Assembly: GCA_963774195.1 (NCBI GenBank) | Contig: CAVZDY010000003.1 | Location: 558,001-622,000, forward strand | Direction: 5' to 3' | Length of the DNA: 64,000 nucleotides | From: Roseiarcus sp963774195 | GTDB lineage: Bacteria; Pseudomonadota; Alphaproteobacteria; Rhizobiales; Beijerinckiaceae | In this document: piece after piece, positions 7,845 to 16,872 of the stretch | How positions within the stretch are numbered: the first letter of the stretch is position 1 | Layout: each line of letters starts with the position of its first letter | Made by a program: the position numbers and the translations under genes | Notes under the pieces: model-generated | Seen by the model: the letters and a program-made list of their open reading frames with translations, nothing else | Databases searched by the model: none | Told to the model about the DNA's origin: nothing

Positions 7845-9548
7845 TCAAGCCGCGCGCTCCGTCGCGCTCGTCTTCAGAATGCCCTCGATTGCGCCTTGGG
7901 CGTCGCGCAACGCGGCGCTTGGCGGCTTGTCGCCCCGCAGGGCGGCGTGAATTTCGTCGCCGAGGACCGTCTCGATGGCGATATATTGCGGCAACGGCGC
8001 GCGCTGCCAGGTTTGCAGCAGATCGCGCCGGGCGAGTTCGTTGACGGCGTGGACGACCGGCGAACCGGCGGCCATCTCCGGGTCGGCGCTCATCGAGAAG
8101 CGGGGCAGGACTGGAAAGCCGGTCCGAATATGGGTTTGGATCGCCTCGCGCGAGGTCATCCAGCGGATCGCTTCGAAGGCCGCCTCGACGCGGGCCTCCG
8201 GCAGATTGGCGGGCACGGCGAGCAGGAAGCCGCCGAGCGGGGTGACGTTGGCGCCTTTCGCGCCCGCGGCCTGGGGCAGGTATTGCACGCGCCGCTTGAC
8301 GCGGGAACGCATGTCGTATTCGAAGCGCGCCGCGCGCATCGACCAGCAGTAGGCCATGGCCGCGTTGCCGCCCATGAAGATGTTCAGCGAGCTGTTCCAG
8401 TCGAGGTCGAGCACGTCGGGCGGCGAGATCGCGAGCATCTGCTGGAGGTGGTCGAGCGCTTCCCGACCGGCTTCGCTGTCGACACCGACTGCGATCTCGC
8501 GCGGATCGACGTCCCCGATCGACCAGTCGGAGCGCCCGCGCGGCGTCTGGAGTACCGCGCCGCCGCAACACGCGATTTTGAAGGCGAAGGTGGAGGCCAT
8601 CGGCATCCCGCGGCGTCCGTTCCAGGTGACGCCGAAAAAGCCGCGCCGCGGCGCATGCAGTGCGCGGCCGACCTCGATGACGTCGGCGAAGGTCCTCGGG
8701 GTCGGCAGGCCTGCCTCGTTGATCAGGTCGCTGCGGGCAGCCAGCAGTTCGATCGACGAAAAGGCCGGGACCGCCTCCTGGCGGCCCTTCCAGCGGCCGG
8801 TCGCCCAGACGCGCGGATCGAAGTCCAGGCTGTCGATGCCGCTGTAATAGAGGAAGGGCTCGGCGCGTCGAATGCGCCCCGCCTCGACGAACTCGCCGAG
8901 CCATGGCGTGTTGAGCACGATCACGTCGTAGTCGGAGACCGGCTTCGCCGCGTTCTCGCGCGCGCGGCGGTAGAGCTCGGGCAGGGGGTATAGGTCGAAG
9001 TCGCGGCGCGAGCCGCGATTGGCGCGAAAATCGGCCCACAGGTTTTGCAGCGACGCGAAGCAATTGTCCTCATGGAGCAGGAAGCGCAGGCGTCCGCCTT
9101 CGCTGCGTCGGCGCGATAGGGTCTGTGGCGGCGCCAATTGCGCCTCCAATCGCGAGCCGCCGATGTAATAGTCGTCCGCCTCCTCACCGGCCGGCCGCAC
9201 GCCCATCACCTGCGCAAGCAGCGATTTGATGTGCTGCGCATAGGAGAGGAAGGCTTCGAGCGTACGCTGGCTCGGATGCAAGCTGAAGGTCTTGGGCCCG
9301 CGCCGTCGGCGCTCGATATGGCCCTCGTCGAGCATCTTGTTGATGCGTCGAAGCGCCGTCGCGTAGGGCACGTTGGCGACCGTCGCGAGCGCCGAAATGG
9401 TGACGAGATCGCCGCGTAGATGGCTCTTCACCAAATGCGCGAGGATGTTCCAGACAGGGTCTTCATCCGCCATCGGAAACAGCGCGCGATAGGGTCCTCG
9501 CATGCGCTCGAGGTACTCGATGACCCGCAGCAGCTCCAGTTCATTCAT
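7845..9548 (-). CDS. winged helix-turn-helix / family 1 solute-binding domain fusion, putative regulator
   Basis: The product is 567 residues without a signal peptide. Residues about 1-110 form a MarR-like winged helix (ISALATVANVPYATALRRINKMLDEGHIERRRRGPKTFSLH). From about 150 to the end it resembles extracellular solute-binding proteins of ABC sugar/polyamine importers. Visible pieces are DYDVIVLNTPWLGEF, then LPTPRTFADVIEVGRAL, then a GGNAAMAYCWS ligand-pocket region and an AAFEAIRWMTSREA helix. The combination suggests a cytoplasmic one-component regulator that senses a small molecule with a captured periplasmic-binding fold. It is divergent from the hydroxyquinol cluster, with several inverted repeats in between, so it probably controls that cluster. 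The alternative, a secreted binding protein, is disfavoured by the N-terminal DNA-binding domain. Confidence 0.85.
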   Translation of the reverse strand: MNELELLRVIEYLERMRGPYRALFPMADEDPVWNILAHLVKSHLRGDLVTISALATVANVPYATALRRINKMLDEGHIERRRRGPKTFSLHPSQRTLEAFLSYAQHIKSLLAQVMGVRPAGEEADDYYIGGSRLEAQLAPPQTLSRRRSEGGRLRFLLHEDNCFASLQNLWADFRANRGSRRDFDLYPLPELYRRARENAAKPVSDYDVIVLNTPWLGEFVEAGRIRRAEPFLYYSGIDSLDFDPRVWATGRWKGRQEAVPAFSSIELLAARSDLINEAGLPTPRTFADVIEVGRALHAPRRGFFGVTWNGRRGMPMASTFAFKIACCGGAVLQTPRGRSDWSIGDVDPREIAVGVDSEAGREALDHLQQMLAISPPDVLDLDWNSSLNIFMGGNAAMAYCWSMRAARFEYDMRSRVKRRVQYLPQAAGAKGANVTPLGGFLLAVPANLPEARVEAAFEAIRWMTSREAIQTHIRTGFPVLPRFSMSADPEMAAGSPVVHAVNELARRDLLQTWQRAPLPQYIAIETVLGDEIHAALRGDKPPSAALRDAQGAIEGILKTSATERAA

Positions 9549-9600
9549 GGAGTGAATCTACCCCCGCATATATCCAAAGTGAACATTTGCGCCCTGGACC

Positions 9601-9665
9601 CTGACCGGTCAGCGTCATAACGTCGCGCTCAACAAATGAGCAACCGTTGCCGCTGCACGCGGCAA
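9601..9665. promoter_or_regulatory. divergent control region with three inverted repeats
   Basis: Between the fusion regulator and the maleylacetate reductase gene lie three perfect inverted repeats. They are a 12-base palindrome CTGACCGGTCAG (9601-9612), GCTCA-N5-TGAGC (9627-9641) and TTGCCG-N7-CGGCAA (9647-9665). The last ends 23 bases before the reductase start codon, so a bound protein would block transcription or translation. They are candidate operators for the divergent regulator. Assignment is by position and symmetry only. Confidence 0.4.
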
Positions 9666-9688
9666 GCCGACAAGGGGAAGGACCCGCC

Positions 9689-10753
9689 TTGCAGGATCAC
9701 TTCGTTTACACTGCTCATCCCTCGCGCGTCGTGTTCGGCGCGGGCTCCTTGAGCGCCCTGGCTGACGAAGTCGCCGCGCTCGGCTGCAGCCGGGCGTTCG
9801 TTCTGACCACCCCGCAGCAGCAAGCGACCGGCGCGGAGATCGTTTCGCGGCTCGGACCGCTCGCCGCCGGCCTCTTCTCCGAAGCGGCGATGCATACGCC
9901 GGTCGCCGTCACGGAGCGCGCGCTCGCTGGGTTCAAGGCCGCGAACGCCGACTGCACGGTTGCGATCGGCGGCGGGTCAACGACTGGGCTCGGCAAGGCG
10001 CTCGCTCTTCGCACCGATCTGCCGCAAATCGTCGTTCCCACCACCTACGCCGGATCGGAAATGACGCCGATCCTGGGCGAGACGGCGGACGGGCGGAAGA
10101 CGACGCAACGCAATGCGCGCATCCTGCCCGAAACCGTGATCTACGACGTCGATCTGACGCTCAGCCTGCCGGTCGGCACCTCCGTCACGTCGGGGATCAA
10201 CGCCATCGCGCATGCGGTCGAAGCGCTCTACGCCCAGGACCGCAATCCGATCACCTCGTTGATGGCGGTCGAGGGCATCCGCGGCATTGCGCGCGCTCTG
10301 CCCATCATTGTCGCGAATCCGCAGGATCCTTCGGCGCGGCGCGACGCGCTCTACGGCGCCTGGCTGTGCGGCGTCTGCCTTGGCGCAGCCGGGATGGCGC
10401 TGCATCACAAGCTCTGCCACACGCTCGGCGGCGCCTTCGATCTGCCGCACGCGGAGACGCACACGATCGTCCTGCCGCATGCGCTTGCCTATAATGCGCC
10501 AGCGGCGCCGGAGGCGGCGGCGAAGATCGCCGCGGCGATCGGCGCCGAAGACGGCGCGCAAGGGCTCTACGATCTCATCGGTCGGATTGGCGGACCGCGC
10601 GCCCTCAAGGACATCGGCATGCCGGCGGATGGCGTCGAGCGCGCCGCGGCGATGGCGGTCGAGTCGCCCTATTGGAATCCGCGCCCCGTTGAACGAGAGG
10701 CGGTCCGCGCTTTGCTCGAACGCGCCTATCGCGGCGCGCGGCCGGAGGCGTGA
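9689..10753 (+). CDS. maleylacetate reductase (iron-type alcohol dehydrogenase family)
   Basis: The product is 354 residues from a TTG start. AAGG lies seven bases upstream, and the N-terminus (LQDHFVYTAHPSRVVFG) matches where maleylacetate reductases begin. The family signature includes TVAIGGGSTTGLGKAL (nucleotide binding), IVVPTTYAGSEMTPI, and a helical domain with HALEALYA-like INAIAHAVEALYA and MALHHKLCHTLGG. It reduces maleylacetate to 3-oxoadipate with NAD(P)H, the last committed step after hydroxyquinol ring cleavage, which fits the dioxygenase four genes downstream. It is first in a long same-strand cluster, and its stop lies 5 bases before the next start. Confidence 0.93.
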   Translation: MQDHFVYTAHPSRVVFGAGSLSALADEVAALGCSRAFVLTTPQQQATGAEIVSRLGPLAAGLFSEAAMHTPVAVTERALAGFKAANADCTVAIGGGSTTGLGKALALRTDLPQIVVPTTYAGSEMTPILGETADGRKTTQRNARILPETVIYDVDLTLSLPVGTSVTSGINAIAHAVEALYAQDRNPITSLMAVEGIRGIARALPIIVANPQDPSARRDALYGAWLCGVCLGAAGMALHHKLCHTLGGAFDLPHAETHTIVLPHALAYNAPAAPEAAAKIAAAIGAEDGAQGLYDLIGRIGGPRALKDIGMPADGVERAAAMAVESPYWNPRPVEREAVRALLERAYRGARPEA

Positions 10754-10758
10754 TCCCA

Positions 10759-12132
10759 ATGCGTCGGATTCTGTTGCGTGACGCTCACGTCGTCACAATG
10801 AACGCTGCGCTCGGCGTATTGCCGCGCGGCTCCGTGCTGATCGAGGGCGAGCGCATCGCCGCCATTGCGCCGGACCTCGAAGCGGCCGACGCCGAGACGA
10901 TCGACGCGCGCGGCTTCCTCGTCATTCCCGGGCTCGTCAACGCCCATATGCATACGTGGCAGACGGCGTTGCGCGGCGCCGTCGCCAATTGGACGCTGCT
11001 CGAATATTTCCGCTGGGTGCATGCGGGCCTCGCGACCCAGTTCACGCCTGAAGACATTCACATCGCGACGCTCGTCGGCGCGCTCAATCAGATCAACTGC
11101 GGCACGACGACGCTCGTCGACTGGTGCCACAACAATCCGACGCCGGCGCACACCGACGCCGCGGTCGCCGCGTTGCAGCAATCGGGAATCCGCGCCGCCT
11201 TTTTCCACGGTTCGCCCAAGCCCGATCCGCGTCCCGGTGAGCCGCATTTCTCGGAGATTCCGCATCCCAGGCGCGAAGTGGAGCGTCTGCTCGCCGGCCC
11301 GTTCGCCTCGCGCGACGGCAAGATGACTTTGGGCCTCGCCATCCTCGGTCCGCACTACTCGACGCTCGACGTCGCTCTGCATGACTTCCGCCTTGCGCGC
11401 GAGTTTGGTCTCATTGCGTCAATGCACCAGGGCGGCGGCGCGGCCAAGACGCCGGAGGGATGGGATGTGCTTGAACGCGAAGGGCTCGTCGCCGACAACA
11501 TCAATGTGGTCCACGGCAACGATCTCTCCGAGGACCGGCTGCGGCGCTTCGTCGAGCGCGGCGTCACCTTCGCAGTGACAGCAGAAAACGAGATGACTCA
11601 GGGCCACGGCCACCCGATCGTCGGCCGCCTGCGCGATCTCGGCGCGGCGCCGGCGCTCGGCGTCGATCTCGAAAGCTCGTTCTCGGGCGACATGATGACG
11701 CAAAGCCGCATCGCGCTCGGTCATCAGCGCGCGCTCGACAATGCGGCCAGCCGCGCGCGGGAGGGCAAGATCCCCGACACCTCGACCATCACGACGCGCG
11801 ACGCGTTGACCTGGATTTCGACCGAGGGCGCGCGGATGCTCCGCATGCAGGATCGCATCGGCGCGCTCGCGCCCGGCATGCAGGCCGATCTCGTGATGTT
11901 GCGCGCCGACGATCTCAACCTCTGGCCGGTGCACGACGCCATCTCGACCGTCGTTATGCAGGCCGGCCTCGCCAACGTCGACAGCGTGATGATCGCCGGC
12001 GAGTGGCGCAAGCGCCATGGCAAACTTCTGCGCGACGATCTCGTTTCGTTGCGCGACGAACTCGCCCGCTCGGGTCGGCGCATCTTGGGCGCGCTCGGCT
12101 GGCGGCCGCAAGGAAAGGAACACTCAGCGTGA
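10759..12132 (+). CDS. amidohydrolase family protein (cytosine/atrazine deaminase-like)
   Basis: The product is 457 residues starting at the ATG at 10759, which has GGAGG ten bases upstream. A GTG at 10750 is too close to that site. It has the TIM-barrel metal-dependent hydrolase pattern: VIPGLVNAHMHTW near residue 65 (metal-binding His-x-His), MHQGGG and VHGNDLS further on, and the C-terminal APGMQADLVML. It is closest to the ATZ/TRZ and SAH/guanine-deaminase branch that removes amino, chloro or alkylamino groups from rings. The expected HxxE-type glutamate of some subgroups is not obvious, so hydrolysis of another bond is possible. Its position inside a hydroxyquinol cluster suggests an early step on an N- or halogen-substituted substrate. 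Confidence 0.85.
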   Translation: MRRILLRDAHVVTMNAALGVLPRGSVLIEGERIAAIAPDLEAADAETIDARGFLVIPGLVNAHMHTWQTALRGAVANWTLLEYFRWVHAGLATQFTPEDIHIATLVGALNQINCGTTTLVDWCHNNPTPAHTDAAVAALQQSGIRAAFFHGSPKPDPRPGEPHFSEIPHPRREVERLLAGPFASRDGKMTLGLAILGPHYSTLDVALHDFRLAREFGLIASMHQGGGAAKTPEGWDVLEREGLVADNINVVHGNDLSEDRLRRFVERGVTFAVTAENEMTQGHGHPIVGRLRDLGAAPALGVDLESSFSGDMMTQSRIALGHQRALDNAASRAREGKIPDTSTITTRDALTWISTEGARMLRMQDRIGALAPGMQADLVMLRADDLNLWPVHDAISTVVMQAGLANVDSVMIAGEWRKRHGKLLRDDLVSLRDELARSGRRILGALGWRPQGKEHSA

Positions 12133-13001
12133 GCGACTTGAAGATTAGCTGGATCGGCCTCGGAAAGCTCGGCCTGCCGATGGCGGCGCGCATTGCCGCG
12201 ACGGGGCGCGCGGTCGTCGGCTTCGACACCGATGCTGGGCGCGCCGAACTCGCCGCTTCGCGCCAGATTCAGGTGAAGTCCGATGCGCGCGAGGCGCTCG
12301 AAGGCGCTGGACTCGTGTTCACCTCACTGCCCGACGACGCCGTGCTGGAATCCGCGATGCGTGCGCTCGCGCCTTCGCTCGCGCCTGGCGCCATTGTCGT
12401 TGAGACGAGCACCGTGAGCGCGGCGGCCTCCGCACGGGCGGGCGAGTTCATCGCGGCCGCTGGCGCCGCTTATCTGCGCGCGCCTGTCTCCGGCAATCCG
12501 GTGCTTGCCGAGCGCGGCGAACTGACCGTGCTGGCGTCCGGCCCACGCGCCGCCTTCGACGCCGCTTTGCCGGCGATGGCGGCCTATTCGAGGGTCCAAC
12601 GCTATCTCGGCGAAGCCGAGCAGGCGCGTTTCGCCAAGCTCGCCATCAATCTGATGATCGCGGTTTCGGCGGGAATGATGGGCGAAGCGCTCGCCTTCGC
12701 GCGCAAGGGCGGCGTCGACTTCGCCGATATGCTCGATCTGCTCGCCGACAGCGCCGTCGGCTCGCCGATGGTCAAATACAAGACGCCGCCGTTGAAGGCG
12801 GGCGATTACAGCCCGACCTTCTCGTGCAAGCAGATGGCCAAGGACCTCGACCTGCTGCTCGACACGGCGCGCGCCGCCGCGGTTCCCGCGCCGCTCGCCG
12901 CGCAGTTGCGCCAGACCTATTCGGCATTGATCGCGACCGGGGAGGGCGAGACGGATTTCATCGCGACCGTTCCGTTTGCGGCGCGACTGGCCGGCCTGTA
13001 A
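12129..13001 (+). CDS. NAD(P)-dependent 3-hydroxyisobutyrate dehydrogenase-family oxidoreductase
   Basis: The product is 290 residues from a GTG overlapping the previous stop by 4 bases (GTGA), with AAAGGA nine bases upstream. The N-terminal Rossmann motif is ISWIGLGKLGLPMAARI. The substrate-binding signature is LRAPVSGNPVLAERGELTVLASG. The catalytic-lysine region FAKLAINLMI carries the expected Lys about four residues before Asn. The C-terminal part has KQMAKDLDLLLD. It would oxidise a beta-hydroxyacid or reduce a semialdehyde. Its role in this cluster cannot be fixed from sequence. Confidence 0.9.
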   Translation: MSDLKISWIGLGKLGLPMAARIAATGRAVVGFDTDAGRAELAASRQIQVKSDAREALEGAGLVFTSLPDDAVLESAMRALAPSLAPGAIVVETSTVSAAASARAGEFIAAAGAAYLRAPVSGNPVLAERGELTVLASGPRAAFDAALPAMAAYSRVQRYLGEAEQARFAKLAINLMIAVSAGMMGEALAFARKGGVDFADMLDLLADSAVGSPMVKYKTPPLKAGDYSPTFSCKQMAKDLDLLLDTARAAAVPAPLAAQLRQTYSALIATGEGETDFIATVPFAARLAGL

Positions 13002-13027
13002 GGCTGGACCCCAAGGGAGGAAAAGGC

Positions 13028-13891
13028 ATGCGCGAGCTTGATGATCAAACCATCACGGCCGAGGTGCTTCGCCGATTTGAAGGCTGTGAGAGCCCGCGTC
13101 TGAAGCAATTGCTCACCGGCCTGGTGCGCCACGTTCACGACTTCGTGCGCGAAGAGGCAGTCACCGAGGCGGAGTGGGTTTACGCGATCGAGTTTCTGAC
13201 CCGCACGGGAAAGATCAGCGACCAGAGCCGGCAGGAGTTCATCCTGCTGTCGGACACGCTGGGTGTCTCGACCCTGGTCGACGCGATCAACAACCGGCCC
13301 GCGCCGGGCGCGACCCAATCGACCGTGCTCGGCCCCTTCTTCGTCGCGGAGGCGCCGACGGCCGAACAGGGCGCCGATATCGACCCCGGCGGCAAGGGCG
13401 GCGGCGCGCCGTTGTTCGTGGACGTCACCGTCACCGATCCGGCGGGCAAGCCGGTCAGTGGCGCGACGGTCGACGTCTGGCATTCCGACGACGAGGGCTT
13501 CTACGACGTGCAGCGCGAAGGCGGCGAACTCGAGCGCCGCGCCCGCTTCACGACCGACGAAGAGGGACGCCTGCGTTTCCACACGACGATGCCGGCCGCG
13601 TATCCGATCCCCTACGACGGCCCGGTCGGCGACATGCTCAAGGCGACCGATCGACACCCCTGGCGTCCGGCCCACGTCCATTTCATGATCGTCGCGCCCG
13701 GCTTTCGCCGCCTCATCACGCATGTGTTCGTCGACGGCGATCAATACCTCGACAGCGATGCGGTGTTCGGCGTGAAGGAGTCGCTTATCGACGCCTTCCC
13801 CTTGCAGCCCGCAGGGACGACGGCCGACGGGAAGCCGGCGCCCGAGCCCTACCGACTGCTTCGCTACCGTTTCGGGCTGACGCCCGCCTGA
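13028..13891 (+). CDS. intradiol ring-cleavage dioxygenase, hydroxyquinol 1,2-dioxygenase type
   Basis: The product is 287 residues with the N-terminal helical dimerisation domain of hydroxyquinol/catechol 1,2-dioxygenases and a catalytic beta-sandwich. The four Fe(III) ligands can be placed at Tyr159 (GFYDVQ), Tyr196 (IPYDGPVG), His216 and His218 (RPAHVHF). GGAGG and AAAAGG precede the ATG. It opens hydroxyquinol between its 1,2-hydroxyls to give maleylacetate, the substrate of the maleylacetate reductase encoded at the head of the same cluster. That pairing is the main reason for preferring hydroxyquinol over catechol. Confidence 0.93.
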   Translation: MRELDDQTITAEVLRRFEGCESPRLKQLLTGLVRHVHDFVREEAVTEAEWVYAIEFLTRTGKISDQSRQEFILLSDTLGVSTLVDAINNRPAPGATQSTVLGPFFVAEAPTAEQGADIDPGGKGGGAPLFVDVTVTDPAGKPVSGATVDVWHSDDEGFYDVQREGGELERRARFTTDEEGRLRFHTTMPAAYPIPYDGPVGDMLKATDRHPWRPAHVHFMIVAPGFRRLITHVFVDGDQYLDSDAVFGVKESLIDAFPLQPAGTTADGKPAPEPYRLLRYRFGLTPA

Positions 13892-13933
13892 AAATGAAAA
13901 GCGCGGCCAGACGCCGCGGAGAGAGGAAACGAA

Positions 13934-15343
13934 ATGCCCAATCCCGCCGTCGCGGCCCTTAACGACCGTCTGCGCGAGACGCTCGGCGAGCGCATCAGCG
14001 ACGCACCCGGAATCCGCGCGCAGTTCGGCCGCAGCGAAGCCTATCGCGAGGCTTCGCTGCCCGATCTCGTCGCCCGGCCGCACGACGCCGAAGAGGTCCG
14101 CCGGATCGTCGGCCTCTGCCATGAGCTGCGCGTGCCGATCGTGCCGTTCGGCGCGGGCACCTCGCTCGAGGGCAATGCGGCTGCGGTGCGGGGAGGGCTC
14201 TGCCTCGACATGAGCGCAATGGATCAGGTGATCGCCGTTCACGCCGAGGACATGGATGTTCGCGTCGGCCCCGGCATCCGGCGCAAGGCGCTCAACGCCG
14301 CGCTGCGGGACACGGGCCTGTTCTTTCCGATCGACCCCGGCGCCGACGCTTCGATCGGCGGCATGGCCTCGACCCGCGGCTCGGGAACGATGGCGGTCCG
14401 CTATGGTACAATGCGCGACAACGTGCTCGCGCTCGAGGTCGTGCTGCCCGACGGGCGGTTGATCCGCACCGGGCGGCGCGCGCGCAAATCGGCGGCTGGC
14501 TATGATCTGACGCGCCTCATGGTCGGCGCGGAGGGCACGCTCGGCGTCATCACCGAGGTGACGTTGCGACTGCACCCGATCCCGGAGGCGGTCGCCGCCG
14601 CCGTCTGCCCGTTTCCGACCTTCGCCGGCGCGGTCGAGGCGACCATCGCGGTGATGCAGGCGGCGATCCCGGTGGCGCGCATCGAGCTCCTCGATGCGGT
14701 CATGATGCGCGGGATCAACCGTTACGCAAGCTTCGCCTATCCGGAGCTGCCGACCTTGTTCATCGAGTTCCACGGCACGCCGAACGCGGTCGAGGAGCAG
14801 GCCGAGCGGGTCAGGGAGATCGTTGCTGAATATGGCGCCGCCGAGATGCAGTGGGCGCGCGAGCCCGAGGCGCGGTCCAAGCTTTGGCACGCCCGCGACA
14901 ACACGCTCTACGCCGGGCGCGCCCTTAAGCCGGGCAGCGAGGCGATCATCACGGACGTCTGCGTGCCGATCTCGGCGCTGGCGCAGTGCCTCGAGGAAAC
15001 GCGCCGCGACCTCGACGCCTCCGGCGTGCTCGCGCCGTTGGTGGGACACGTCGGCGACGGCAATTTCCATCTGCTGCTGCTCGTCGACCCGAACAACAGC
15101 GAGGAGATCGCGCGGGCGCGCGCGTTCCATGCCCGGCTCGTCGCGCGGGCGCTGTCGCTCGACGGCACCTGCACCGGCGAGCACGGCGTCGGCGTCGGCA
15201 AGCGCGGCTATCTCAAGACCGAGCACGGAGCGGACGCGGTCGATGCGATGCGCGCGATCAAGGGGGCGCTCGATCCGCTGAACATCATGAACCCCGGCAA
15301 GATTTTCCTCGACGAGGAGCACACTGAGGAGGCTGCGGCGTGA
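13934..15343 (+). CDS. FAD-linked oxidase (GlcD / D-lactate dehydrogenase family)
   Basis: The product is 469 residues. The PCMH-type FAD domain carries VPIVPFGAGTSLEGNAAAV, IDPGADASIGGMASTRGSGT and GAEGTLGVITEVTLRL. The C-terminal cap has the conserved GHVGDGNFH and CTGEHGVGVGKRGY metal/substrate region, ending MNPGKIF. It would oxidise a 2-hydroxyacid such as D-lactate or glycolate. In this cluster it may act on a hydroxyacid side product. It follows the dioxygenase by 42 bases, and its stop overlaps the next GTG start by 4 bases. Confidence 0.92.
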   Translation: MPNPAVAALNDRLRETLGERISDAPGIRAQFGRSEAYREASLPDLVARPHDAEEVRRIVGLCHELRVPIVPFGAGTSLEGNAAAVRGGLCLDMSAMDQVIAVHAEDMDVRVGPGIRRKALNAALRDTGLFFPIDPGADASIGGMASTRGSGTMAVRYGTMRDNVLALEVVLPDGRLIRTGRRARKSAAGYDLTRLMVGAEGTLGVITEVTLRLHPIPEAVAAAVCPFPTFAGAVEATIAVMQAAIPVARIELLDAVMMRGINRYASFAYPELPTLFIEFHGTPNAVEEQAERVREIVAEYGAAEMQWAREPEARSKLWHARDNTLYAGRALKPGSEAIITDVCVPISALAQCLEETRRDLDASGVLAPLVGHVGDGNFHLLLLVDPNNSEEIARARAFHARLVARALSLDGTCTGEHGVGVGKRGYLKTEHGADAVDAMRAIKGALDPLNIMNPGKIFLDEEHTEEAAA

Positions 15344-16872
15344 GCTTGACGGCGACGAAGACGACGAGCGAAGCCGAGGGGACGCTTCCGCCGCCGAAGC
15401 TCGAATTGCGCGGGATCAGCAAGAGCTTTCCCGGCGTGCGCGCCTTGACCGACGTGTCTTTTGCGATCTGGCCGGGCGAAACGCACATGCTGCTCGGCGA
15501 GAACGGCGCCGGCAAGTCGACCTTGATGAAGGTGCTGTGCGGCGCGGTCACTCCCGACGAAGGCGAGGTCATCTTCGAGGGGCGGCCGACTGTGATCGCT
15601 TCGCCGGCTGACGCGCGTCGGCTCGGCATTGCGGTGATCTTCCAGGAATTCTCGCTCGTTCCTCATCTCGACATCGCGCATAACATCTACCTTGGCCGCG
15701 CGCCCCGCGGGCGCACGCCGGGCTCGATCGACCACAAGCGTCTCTATGCGGACGCACGTCGTGTGCTGGACATGATCGGTTTCGACATCGATCCCAGGGA
15801 GAGCGTCCATCGGCTCGGCGTCGCCCAGCAGCAAATGGTGGAGATCGCCAAGGCTCTGTCGCAAGACGCGCGGATTCTGGTGATGGACGAGCCGACGGCG
15901 GCGCTGTCCGATCGCGAGAGCGAGCGCCTGTTCGCGATGATGGCGCGCCTGAAGGCGGACGGCGTCGGCATCGTCTACATCTCGCACCGCATGGCCGAGG
16001 TTTTCGCGCTCGGCGACCGCATCACGGTGTTGCGCGACGGCAAGAAGGTGCGCAGCCTGTTGCCCAAGGAGGCGACGCCGGACGAATTGGTGCGCCTGAT
16101 GGTCGGCCGCACGGTCGACATGAGCTATCCCCGCCGCTTCCGCGCGCCGGGCGCGACGATGCTTGAAGTGCGCGGGCTCGCTGCGGCGACGGGCGTCGCC
16201 AACATCGATCTGACTGTGCGCGAGGGCGAGATCGTCGGCTTGTGCGGGCTCGTCGGCTCCGGCCGCACCGAGGTCGCGCGCGCGATCTTCGGCGCCGACA
16301 AAGTAACTTCCGGCGAGGTCCGGGTGTTTGGCCGCGTCCATCCGGGCTCGCCCGATTATTCGGCCAAGCTGGGCATGGCGCTGATCCCCGAAAGCCGCAA
16401 GACCGAGGGCCTCGCGCTTATTCGCACCGTCGGCGACAATCTTCTGCTTGCCGGTCTGCCGTCGCTCTTCCCGTCTGGGCTGATACGCGCAGGCCTAGGG
16501 CGTGCGACGGGGCACGAGATGGTCAAGCGGCTCGGCATTGCGGTCGCCTCTCTGCAGCAGCAGGTCGGCACGCTTTCCGGGGGCAACCAGCAGAAGGTGG
16601 TCATCGGCAAATGGCTCGCCGCCAAGGCGCGGCTGTTCATCTTCGACGAGCCGACGCGCGGCATCGACATCGGCGCGAAAGCGCAGATCTTTGCGCTGAT
16701 CGACGAGCTCGTTGCCGCCGGGGCAGGGGTTCTGATGATCAGCTCGGAGCAGGCGGAGATCGTTCATGTCTGTGACCGCGCCTATGTGATGCGCGGCAAG
16801 CGCATCGTCGGCGAACTCGGCCGCGCCGACCTCAGCGAGGAGAACATCGTGCGATTGGGGATGCATCAATGA
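15340..16872 (+). CDS. ribose-type ABC importer, duplicated ATP-binding protein (RbsA-like)
   Basis: The product is 510 residues with two fused ATPase domains. The first carries GENGAGKST and DEPTAALSDRESERLF. The second has a degenerate nucleotide-binding loop GLVGSGRTE, signature LSGGNQQKVVIGKWL and DEPTRGIDIGAKAQI. This is the CUT2 (sugar) subfamily arrangement, in which only one site is fully catalytic. The GTG start overlaps the oxidase stop. With the two permeases and the binding protein that follow, it makes a complete importer. In an aromatic-degradation cluster, the cargo may be a glycosylated or polyhydroxylated compound rather than ribose. Confidence 0.94.
   Translation: MSLTATKTTSEAEGTLPPPKLELRGISKSFPGVRALTDVSFAIWPGETHMLLGENGAGKSTLMKVLCGAVTPDEGEVIFEGRPTVIASPADARRLGIAVIFQEFSLVPHLDIAHNIYLGRAPRGRTPGSIDHKRLYADARRVLDMIGFDIDPRESVHRLGVAQQQMVEIAKALSQDARILVMDEPTAALSDRESERLFAMMARLKADGVGIVYISHRMAEVFALGDRITVLRDGKKVRSLLPKEATPDELVRLMVGRTVDMSYPRRFRAPGATMLEVRGLAAATGVANIDLTVREGEIVGLCGLVGSGRTEVARAIFGADKVTSGEVRVFGRVHPGSPDYSAKLGMALIPESRKTEGLALIRTVGDNLLLAGLPSLFPSGLIRAGLGRATGHEMVKRLGIAVASLQQQVGTLSGGNQQKVVIGKWLAAKARLFIFDEPTRGIDIGAKAQIFALIDELVAAGAGVLMISSEQAEIVHVCDRAYVMRGKRIVGELGRADLSEENIVRLGMHQ

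Noticed and set aside
7275..8993. A 572-codon rightward open frame
   Set aside because: It runs antisense through the VOC-fold gene and the fusion regulator, has no ribosome-binding site and no recognisable domain.
12917..15322. An 801-codon leftward open frame
   Set aside because: It lies opposite the dioxygenase and FAD-oxidase genes, has biased His/Arg/Asp composition and no family resemblance. It is a by-product of high GC third positions.
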